Shown piece by piece: positions 57,525 to 64,000 of a stretch of 64,000 bases of DNA; position 1 is the first letter of the stretch; every line of letters starts with the position of its first letter. The notes beneath the pieces were generated by a model. It ran no database searches. It was not told where the DNA came from and saw only the letters and a list, made by a program, of their open reading frames with translations. The position numbers and the translations under genes are program-made. Source of the stretch: Proteobacteria bacterium SG_bin9 (GTDB lineage: Bacteria > Pseudomonadota > Alphaproteobacteria > Rhizobiales > Xanthobacteraceae); contig LWDM01000074.1 of assembly GCA_002083525.1 (NCBI GenBank), positions 203,168 through 267,167 of the forward strand, read 5' to 3'.

Positions 57525-57672
57525 ATCTGCGCGCATGCATTCATCAGATCAGTGGAACTTTCTCGCGATCGTTCCGCGATGGTCATGAAAACGGACTAAT
57601 GCGTCGCAACAGTGGCAATGCACATGCGACGACAAAAATGCTTGTGAAGTCATTCAAAGATGGAGAGCTGTC

Positions 57673-58770
57673 ATGCAATTGAAGACTTCACGCCGTGAGT
57701 TCCTTGCACTCGCCGCCGTCGGCGCGCTGTCACACACATCGGCGTTCGCAGGTGACGGGAATCAATCCCTTGGCGCGATTGCGGCAAAGAATGGTTTCAT
57801 TTTTGGCGCTGCTGCTGGCCCCGTCATCGACACGGATAGCGCCTACCGCCAGCTTTACATCGATCACACGCGCATCATCACGACCGACATTGCGCTGAAA
57901 ATGAGCAGAGTCGCTCCAGCTGCGGGTCCGAAACGCTTCGAGGCTGCAGACAAATTGCTGCAGTTTTGTGCGCAACATAAAATTCCGCTGCGTGGCCATT
58001 GCCTGATTTGGAATGAGTGGGTGCCGCAGTGGATCAAAAGCATGTCCAATGCGGAGCGCGAACGATTCTTCGACAGCTACATTGATGAAGTCGCCGGCCG
58101 TTACGCGGGAAAGCTGCACTCCTGGGATGTCGTCAACGAACCGTTCTGGCCGGGGCACAAAGCGCCGGGCGGTTATCGGCTTGGGCCCTGGTATGAAACG
58201 TTCGGTACGGATTACGTTCGTCGCGCATTCGTGCGTGCGCGCGCCGCCGACCCGCGCACCACGTTCGTTCTGAACGAAGCGCATGCGGAACGTGACGATG
58301 AGACAGGTCGCGGCGTTCGCAGCGGCATGCTGAAGCTCGTCGACGAACTCCAGCAGGCCGGCGTTTCATTGCAAGCCGTCGGACTGCAGGGGCACCTGCA
58401 GCCGCGATATCCTCACGACCTCAATCGCTTTCTCGACTTCGTCCATGCACTGGCGGCGAAAAAGGTCGACATCTACATCACTGAGTTCGACGTGCGCGAC
58501 GATACGTTCCCCGACGACATCGGCGCGCGCGACGCCCTGGTGGCCGACACCGCACGCAAGTTTCTCGCCGGCGTGCTGGCCATTCCGGCCGTCAAAACGG
58601 TGATCGCATGGCAGTTGGCGGATCAGTACTCCTTCTACAGAGATGCATTGCGGCAAAAGACATCGAACCCGGATCGCTGGGCGCGACCACTGCCGTTCGA
58701 CGAACGGATGCAGCGCAAGCCTCTGTGGTTTGCGATGGCTGATGCATTCCGTGAGGCGAAGAAGGCGTAA
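57673..58770 (+). CDS. GH10 endo-beta-1,4-xylanase-like glycanase
   Basis: A 365-residue glycoside hydrolase of family 10. Residues 1-26 are a twin-arginine-type signal (SRREFLALAAVGALS). Catalytic acid/base E156 (WDVVNEPFW) and nucleophile E271 (YITEFDVRD) are both present, with LRGHCLIWNEWVPQW (about 106-120) and GLQGHL. It sits alone on the plus strand between two minus-strand exopolysaccharide operons, so it may trim or release the polymer rather than feed on plant xylan. The ribosome site GGAGAG precedes the ATG at 57673. Confidence 0.9.
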   Translation: MQLKTSRREFLALAAVGALSHTSAFAGDGNQSLGAIAAKNGFIFGAAAGPVIDTDSAYRQLYIDHTRIITTDIALKMSRVAPAAGPKRFEAADKLLQFCAQHKIPLRGHCLIWNEWVPQWIKSMSNAERERFFDSYIDEVAGRYAGKLHSWDVVNEPFWPGHKAPGGYRLGPWYETFGTDYVRRAFVRARAADPRTTFVLNEAHAERDDETGRGVRSGMLKLVDELQQAGVSLQAVGLQGHLQPRYPHDLNRFLDFVHALAAKKVDIYITEFDVRDDTFPDDIGARDALVADTARKFLAGVLAIPAVKTVIAWQLADQYSFYRDALRQKTSNPDRWARPLPFDERMQRKPLWFAMADAFREAKKA

Positions 58771-58779
58771 GTCATCGCA

Positions 58780-60222
58780 TCACTCCGCGGGCGCAATGCT
58801 GGCGCGGCGGCGCATCCGCTGCACCAGCCATGGCGAGTAAGCGAGGGCGAGCGCGGCGCAATAGGCCGCGACACCTGCCGCAATGTGCAGCAGCAACCAC
58901 AGCGTCGTTGTCGCCGCCGGCAGTCTGGTGAGCAGAAGTCCCATAGCGGCGCAGGCGAGCGCAATCCGGATGCTGTGCAGCACCGGGATCTGCAAGCGAA
59001 ACAGTTTGAGGCCCAAGCCGATGCTGACGACGGCCGCCATGGTTGCGGCGACGATGCTCGCGATAGCCGCGCCGACGAGTCCCCAGTAGTAGGTGAGCGC
59101 GAGGCCGAACATGAGCGTTGCCGCAGCGTCCGTACCGCTGACCACGACGTGCAGCCGGGTGCGGTTGTGCAGAAGGAAAACCTGATCGCCGAAATGGGCG
59201 CGGACGCTGCGAATGCCGCCTGCCAACACGGACAGTGGCAGGACAGCGAGCGTGCCGGCGCGGAAGGGTTCTGCGATCAATGTCGTGACGATCTCGTGCC
59301 GCAGCAGGAAGACGCCGAGCGTGGCCGGCGCAAGCACGGCGAGGAGCAGCGCGCCGTTATCGGCGAGCTGGCGCATGGCGGCGCTGCTGCCTTTTTCTTC
59401 CATGCTCTTCACGGCGATCGGATAGCTTGCCACCGTCACCAGCATCGCCGCCATTGCGGACGCGCGTTGTCCGAGGCCGTAGCCGATCGCGAACACACCG
59501 GCTGCCGCGACGCCGAGCAGATCGTTGACGATGAAACGCGGCCCGTTGAGGCCGATCCAGCTGAGGCCACCGCCGATCACAAGCGGGATGCCGTAGTGCA
59601 GAGCCTGACGGATGGTCTCCCGATCGACCGGCAGGATGTGTCGTCCCCATGCGAGCCGCGGCAGCACCACCAGCACTGCAAAGGCCTGCGCGATGGCATA
59701 TCCAAGGAGCGGATATTCGGGTGCGGGCGCGATGGTCTTGACCATGATCCAGCCGAGGACGAAGCCAGCGGCTGGACCGACAATCTGCTGCACCGAATAG
59801 ATGCCGATCTGTTGCGATGTGCGGGCGCGCTCGCTGACATACAAGCTCAGGGCGCGGGTGATCACGTACACGACCGTCGCGGCGATTAGCGGCGTGCCGG
59901 CGCCGGGCGCAACGATCCAGAGCAGAATGCCGACTGCAATCAGACTCTGGGCCGCGATCGACAGCAGCAGGATCGCGTTTTCAGTTCGATAGAAGCGGCC
60001 GGGATCGTCGCTCTCGCGATGCCGGCTGAAAAACCGCAGCGCATACTGCGACCACCACGCAAGGAAGACGACCTGCAGCAACTCGTGCATCGCCGTGACC
60101 AGCGTGATCACGCCGACCGCATGCTCGTCGACGAGATGCGTCCAGGCAATCATGGCGATCAGCTGAACGGCGGGGCCGATCACCTGCGCCGGAAGATAGA
60201 GCAGGGAATGCCTGAGGATCAT
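58780..60222 (-). CDS. Polysaccharide flippase (Wzx/MVF-like)
   Basis: A 480-residue integral membrane protein with 12-14 hydrophobic helices and few charged segments. The pattern of an oligosaccharide-lipid flippase (MATE/MVF fold) fits: it would turn the lipid-linked repeat unit across the inner membrane. It is the last gene of the second minus-strand polysaccharide operon and converges with the GH10 gene at a nine-base gap. Its start is three bases after the acyltransferase stop. Confidence 0.85.
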   Translation of the reverse strand: MILRHSLLYLPAQVIGPAVQLIAMIAWTHLVDEHAVGVITLVTAMHELLQVVFLAWWSQYALRFFSRHRESDDPGRFYRTENAILLLSIAAQSLIAVGILLWIVAPGAGTPLIAATVVYVITRALSLYVSERARTSQQIGIYSVQQIVGPAAGFVLGWIMVKTIAPAPEYPLLGYAIAQAFAVLVVLPRLAWGRHILPVDRETIRQALHYGIPLVIGGGLSWIGLNGPRFIVNDLLGVAAAGVFAIGYGLGQRASAMAAMLVTVASYPIAVKSMEEKGSSAAMRQLADNGALLLAVLAPATLGVFLLRHEIVTTLIAEPFRAGTLAVLPLSVLAGGIRSVRAHFGDQVFLLHNRTRLHVVVSGTDAAATLMFGLALTYYWGLVGAAIASIVAATMAAVVSIGLGLKLFRLQIPVLHSIRIALACAAMGLLLTRLPAATTTLWLLLHIAAGVAAYCAALALAYSPWLVQRMRRRASIAPAE

Positions 60223-60225
60223 CGC

Positions 60226-61266
60226 TCAGGCCCCCAGCCACTGCACCGCGCGCGGCGGCAACGTCCAACGGATCGCGAATAGTGCAGTCATGACAACGAT
60301 CGCCGTGATCAAGGCTGTTATCGATGCCGCCGCAAGCCCGCTCGCTGCACCAAGCGCCGTATGGTCGCGCAGCGCCATGATGACGAAGATGTGCCAGAGA
60401 TAGATGAAGTAGCTGCCGGAGCCGAGGGCTGCCAGCATCGGCATCGCGGGCTTCAGCGCCATCAAGGTCAGCGCCAGCAGCACGGCATACAGAAACAGCG
60501 CAGGCGAATCGTAAGGTGCCGCATCGCCGATGTTGCCGAGCCGGACCGCGGAATAGATCAGAAACGCAGCCGCCGTGCCGACCGCCAGCACCGGCGCAAT
60601 GCTCTTGATCAATCCGTCGCCGCGAAGGAGACCGGCAATCGCGCCGATCGCCATGAAGGCAAACCAGAACGGAATGTCGCGCAGGCGCGCTTCCTCGATC
60701 AGCGCTTCCGAGATGCCGTTTCGCGCCAGCAGCGGGTCGAGGTAGCAACCCGTGACCAGCCCGAAGCCGGCTGCGATCGCCAGCACCGCACAAAGCGGCG
60801 CCGTCGCGGTGCGGGCATTGATCGATCTGAACAGGAGCCACAGAAGTGCGGTGCAGCCGATATACACCGGCACGTAGTAGTACACGAACACGTAGCCGAG
60901 GCCATAGCGCGCCAGGGTGACCCAGGGCCGATGGTCCATCGCGGCGTTGTGCGCGGCCATGTAGGCGTAAGCTGCGGCGAAGGCGATCGTGTACGGAATG
61001 AGCACTGCGCCGATGCGCCGGCCAAGCGGCACGCGTCCAGCGAGCCCTGTGAGATAGCCGCTGAAAAACAGAAACAGGGGCACGGCCGGCCGCAGCGCCG
61101 CATCGACCATCGTTTCCGCCGCGCCAAATGGCTGGCGCAGGCTGTGAATGCCGATCACCATCAGAATGGCGATGCCCCGCACGCTGTCGATAGCATCGTC
61201 GCGCGCCGGCGCGGCTGACACCGAACCGGCAGGCGCGTGACCAGTGATCGCCGTTTGCAGACTCAT
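60226..61266 (-). CDS. Acyltransferase 3 family membrane protein (first of two)
   Basis: A 346-residue membrane acyltransferase with about ten helices. The N-terminal motif DAIDSVRGIAILMVIGIHSL carries the conserved His, and GSGSYFIYLWHIFVI near the C-terminus is family-typical. It probably adds acetyl, succinyl or a similar group to the polysaccharide. ATG at 61266, overlapping the second acyltransferase gene by four bases. An in-frame extension to 61776 is open but is a shadow of the neighbour's frame. Confidence 0.88.
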   Translation of the reverse strand: MSLQTAITGHAPAGSVSAAPARDDAIDSVRGIAILMVIGIHSLRQPFGAAETMVDAALRPAVPLFLFFSGYLTGLAGRVPLGRRIGAVLIPYTIAFAAAYAYMAAHNAAMDHRPWVTLARYGLGYVFVYYYVPVYIGCTALLWLLFRSINARTATAPLCAVLAIAAGFGLVTGCYLDPLLARNGISEALIEEARLRDIPFWFAFMAIGAIAGLLRGDGLIKSIAPVLAVGTAAAFLIYSAVRLGNIGDAAPYDSPALFLYAVLLALTLMALKPAMPMLAALGSGSYFIYLWHIFVIMALRDHTALGAASGLAAASITALITAIVVMTALFAIRWTLPPRAVQWLGA

Positions 61267-62378
61267 CGTGCGCCACTCCGGGGCACGAGGGCGGCTTGCG
61301 CCACACCCGCACGTCTGCGGTCTGCGAGCGCGTAGAGTGCATAGCGAACAGGAGTCTCGAAGAAGCGGCAGGACAGATAGCTCGCCCCGGCTAGGACCAG
61401 CAGGGCGATCGGGACCAGTGCGAGCTTGTCGAGCGGAACGTAACGGCTGACAATCGACAGCACCACGGTCGCAACCGGGACATGCAGCATATAGACGGAG
61501 TAAGTGTAGTCCGACCAGCGATCGAAGCCGAACCAGGTGAAACTTGACGCACGCGCCGTGAGGTCGAGGCGCAGCGCCAGCACCACGATCGCGTAGACCA
61601 GCATCAGTAACGCGGTAGCTGGCAGGGCGAATCCGAGCGCGACGAACGTCAGCAGCACGGGCATCAACGGCACGGTCAGGGTTGGCTGAGCGCCGATGAC
61701 GTGGCGATAACGAAACAGCACGATGCCGAGCATGAAGCTCGGCAACGCCCGCGCGGCGCCGCCATGATTGATCCATTCGGTCCAGGGGCCGCTGCCGGTT
61801 GTGATCGCTACCAGTGCGTTCGCCGCGATCATTGCGGCAAACGCCAGCACGGCGAGCGAGCGGAGGCGGAGCGCCAGAGCGGCCAGCAGCGGGAATGCGA
61901 CGTAGCAGACCATTTCTGCCGAAATCGACCAGCTTGGAAAGTTGAAGGTCAGCCGTTCGCCGATGACGGCATGCAGCAACAGCAGCTGCGCGGGAATATC
62001 GGACAGCGGATAGCGCGCCGGATTGTCGCCCTTAGCGACACCGAGCTGAATGGCCGCCGCAATCAGCAGATAGAAGGCGAGGGTCAGCAGGTGCAGCGGA
62101 TAGATGCGTGCCAGCCGCCGCCACAGGAAGCGTGCGATCGAGCTGCGGTCGCTTACCTTGCCGGCATACTGGCTGGCGATCACAAAGCCGGAGATGACGA
62201 AGAACAGATCCACCAGCAGGTTGAAGTGCTGGATGTGCGTGAAGACGACGTTCGCCAGCGGATTGCCGCGGCAGTATTCCGCGTAATGCAGCAGCACGAT
62301 CGCGCCCGCGGCCACGATACGTAGACCGTCGAGGTGAGGCGTGTGATGCGCTGGCGATGGTGCGACCCGGTCGTTCAT
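61263..62378 (-). CDS. Acyltransferase 3 family membrane protein (second of two)
   Basis: A 371-residue acyltransferase with about ten membrane helices. HLDGLRIVAAGAIVLLH (conserved His) and RFLWRRLARIYPLH are the signature motifs of the family. It overlaps its neighbours on both sides by four bases. The two acyltransferases are not close copies, so they probably modify different positions or use different acyl donors. Confidence 0.9.
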   Translation of the reverse strand: MNDRVAPSPAHHTPHLDGLRIVAAGAIVLLHYAEYCRGNPLANVVFTHIQHFNLLVDLFFVISGFVIASQYAGKVSDRSSIARFLWRRLARIYPLHLLTLAFYLLIAAAIQLGVAKGDNPARYPLSDIPAQLLLLHAVIGERLTFNFPSWSISAEMVCYVAFPLLAALALRLRSLAVLAFAAMIAANALVAITTGSGPWTEWINHGGAARALPSFMLGIVLFRYRHVIGAQPTLTVPLMPVLLTFVALGFALPATALLMLVYAIVVLALRLDLTARASSFTWFGFDRWSDYTYSVYMLHVPVATVVLSIVSRYVPLDKLALVPIALLVLAGASYLSCRFFETPVRYALYALADRRRAGVAQAALVPRSGAR

Positions 62379-63457
62379 CGCGGCGACCGCTCCGGCCGTT
62401 GCGCCGCAGGCGCGATTCGCTTGGCATGCCGTGTCCTGAGCGATGCGATGAGCTGCACCACGTTATCGCGATCGGCGTCAGCCAGCGCATTCCAGCGGAC
62501 GAGGTTGTCGGCACCGAGCTTCCGGAACTGCTGCCGGCGATCAGGACCGGTGAGGATCGCCGTGATGGTCGCGGCTGCGACGGCCGCATTCGACCGGTCG
62601 ATGAAGATGCCGGAGCCCGCGAGCACTTCGCGAAAGATGGCATCGTCCGGCGCGATCACCGGAACGCCGGCATACTGGGCCTCCAGCAGCGGCAGCCCCA
62701 ATCCTTCTTCATGCGACGTGCAGAGCAGTGCGCCGGCCTGTTCGATCCGCCGCTTGACCTCGTCCGTGGTCTGGTAGCCGGTCAGCGTCAATCCAGGCTG
62801 TCCCGACAGAGAGTCCCAGTCGTCGCCCCAGCCCTTGCGGCCGATGATCTCGAGGGTGGCATCCGGAAAGGCGCCGCCGCGCAGCGCGGCAAGGATCCGG
62901 GCCGCGTAGGCGTAGTTTTTGCGCGGCTCGACGGTGCCGAGACTGACGAGGCGCAACGCGGTTCCGGGCGCGTCATGATGCGCCGGCGGCGTCAGTTCGA
63001 AGATGTTGCGCACCCTTGGCCGGTACACGACGATCCGCGCGTCCTTGCGGCAGTGTGCGGCGAGAGCCCGCCGAGTCTCCAGCGAGTTCACCAGAAAATG
63101 CGGATAGCGCTCGACGGCAAGCTTGAACGGCTTCGCCATATATAGCCTGGCGCGCGGATTGAGATCCTGCAGGCGCGACATCAGGAACAGGTCGTGGATG
63201 TAGGGGATGACGCGATCGGCAAACGGCAGAAGCAGCGGTGTCGGCGGAAAGCCCGGGCACAGCAGCACGTTCGCGGGACTGAGCATGCGTGCGGGCAAAC
63301 CGATTGTCTGCGCTGTCATCATGCCGGCGGTTCCGGTTGCCGTCACCGGCGCAAGCGAGAGCGACGGCAAGGACGACGGCGAGAACAGCTCGATTGTGAT
63401 GCGCTCGAGCCCGGTGACATGCCGGCCAAGATGGGTGTGATCGACATAGATGGTCAT
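62375..63457 (-). CDS. GT4-family glycosyltransferase
   Basis: A 360-residue GT-B enzyme with C-terminal VSLGTVEPRKNYAYAARIL and the EX7E motif EEGLGLPLLE. ATG at 63457, four-base overlap on both sides. The N-terminal half is short and unusual (YVDHTHLGRHVTGLERITIE), a form seen in GT4 proteins of alphaproteobacterial EPS loci. Acceptor and donor unknown. Confidence 0.88.
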   Translation of the reverse strand: MTIYVDHTHLGRHVTGLERITIELFSPSSLPSLSLAPVTATGTAGMMTAQTIGLPARMLSPANVLLCPGFPPTPLLLPFADRVIPYIHDLFLMSRLQDLNPRARLYMAKPFKLAVERYPHFLVNSLETRRALAAHCRKDARIVVYRPRVRNIFELTPPAHHDAPGTALRLVSLGTVEPRKNYAYAARILAALRGGAFPDATLEIIGRKGWGDDWDSLSGQPGLTLTGYQTTDEVKRRIEQAGALLCTSHEEGLGLPLLEAQYAGVPVIAPDDAIFREVLAGSGIFIDRSNAAVAAATITAILTGPDRRQQFRKLGADNLVRWNALADADRDNVVQLIASLRTRHAKRIAPAAQRPERSPR

Positions 63458-64000
63458 CGCGCCACCCGAAGCTGCGGCCGCGCCACGACGCGCTGCGGGA
63501 TCGTGCTCGCCCGCGGCACCGGCGGCGCTTTCGGCAGCAGCACGATCATCAGAATGACGAACTGGGTGAGCTGCAGGTTCTTGGAGGAAAAGCTGACCGA
63601 ACTCGCGGCGATCACGGTCATCAGCACCACCAGTGCAATGGCCGCCCCGGCCGATTGCCTGAGAATTTTAACAAGGAAGCCGATGAGTGCAGCGGTCATC
63701 ATCAGCGTATGCAGCAGACCGAACTGGACGGTGCTGGCGATCCAGAAATTCTCGATGCCGTAATCCAGTCCGAGCTGGTTCTGCAGAGCGTTGGCGCGCG
63801 CGATGCTCGGGCCGAACAGGATTTCCCACCAGTCGAAGTGAGACAGGAACTGCCAGGTGGCGTAACGTGCCAGCGTGCTGCCCTTGTCGGACGAAAACCG
63901 CAGCAGCATCTTGTCGAACAGGCCCAGATTGAGTGCGGCGAAGACGATCGCCAGCCCGGCGAAAGCCACCAGAATGGCGGCAATCAGCGCCGGCAGCGAA
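63454..64000 (-). CDS. O-antigen ligase/polymerase-like membrane protein (5' end beyond window)
   Basis: The C-terminal 181 codons of a membrane protein; the reading frame is open to the window edge. It has a hydrophobic helix at the start of the visible part, a long periplasmic loop with FLSHFDWWEILFGPSIARAN and NFWIASTVQFGLLHTLMM, then helices ending in a basic tail. The loop and helix order resemble Wzy/WaaL-type proteins, which polymerise or ligate repeat units, and the operon context fits. Exact role uncertain. Confidence 0.75.
   Translation of the reverse strand, partial: SLPALIAAILVAFAGLAIVFAALNLGLFDKMLLRFSSDKGSTLARYATWQFLSHFDWWEILFGPSIARANALQNQLGLDYGIENFWIASTVQFGLLHTLMMTAALIGFLVKILRQSAGAAIALVVLMTVIAASSVSFSSKNLQLTQFVILMIVLLPKAPPVPRASTIPQRVVARPQLRVAR

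Overview
The window looks like chromosomal DNA of a Bradyrhizobiaceae-type alphaproteobacterium (Bradyrhizobium, Rhodopseudomonas or Afipia relatives). The reasons are high GC, dense operons with ATGA overlaps, a rhizobial-type glycerol ABC operon with glpU, and many periplasmic binding-protein transporters. This placement is inferred from gene content, not from a marker tree. I see no insertion sequence, integrase, prophage or CRISPR array, and no stretch longer than about 300 bases without a gene.

Layout. 1-2858: elongation factor P (cut by the window edge), divergent from the genes for its lysine-modifying enzymes epmA and epmB, plus a small membrane protein. 2914-5599: a secreted peptide, an HdeD-like membrane protein and a chemoreceptor. 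5807-11658: an uncharacterised catabolic and uptake locus, with a cyclase/formamidase-like hydrolase and an FAH-family enzyme divergent from a binding protein, GntR regulator, ATPase and two permeases. 11778-12716: tRNA-Glu and two small secreted proteins, one with a 15-bp tandem repeat over its stop codon.

12973-35075 is the most distinctive region. A 5152-residue repeat adhesin of the LapA/RTX kind faces, across a strong bidirectional terminator, a four-gene set on the other strand: a LapG-type periplasmic cysteine protease, an HlyD-type adaptor, an ABC exporter and a TolC-type outer-membrane protein. The adhesin has a di-alanine PAAG site at residues 122-125, as expected for LapG processing. 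No LapD-type c-di-GMP receptor is present. The TolC-type gene is interrupted by a single in-frame TGA.

35244-41971: housekeeping and small genes (glyoxalase I, sirtuin, double cold-shock protein, DUF192 protein, tRNA-Pro), then a TetR operon with a hypothetical protein and a membrane-anchored amidohydrolase, behind a nested palindrome. 42132-50704: a complete glycerol uptake and oxidation operon glpR-D-S-T-P-Q-U-V, in which the two ATPases carry complementary defects. 50851-53787: an intradiol ring-cleaving dioxygenase, a quinone-oxidoreductase-like enzyme and a Bug-type binding protein. 53791-64000: an exopolysaccharide locus in two minus-strand operons (glycosyltransferases, WecG/TagA enzyme, flippase, two acyltransferases, polymerase/ligase fragment), separated by a GH10 glycanase on the plus strand.

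Taken together the window suggests a soil or plant-associated surface-living bacterium. The giant adhesin and the exopolysaccharide locus both serve attachment and matrix formation; the glycerol and aromatic-compound genes serve scavenging of plant or soil carbon.
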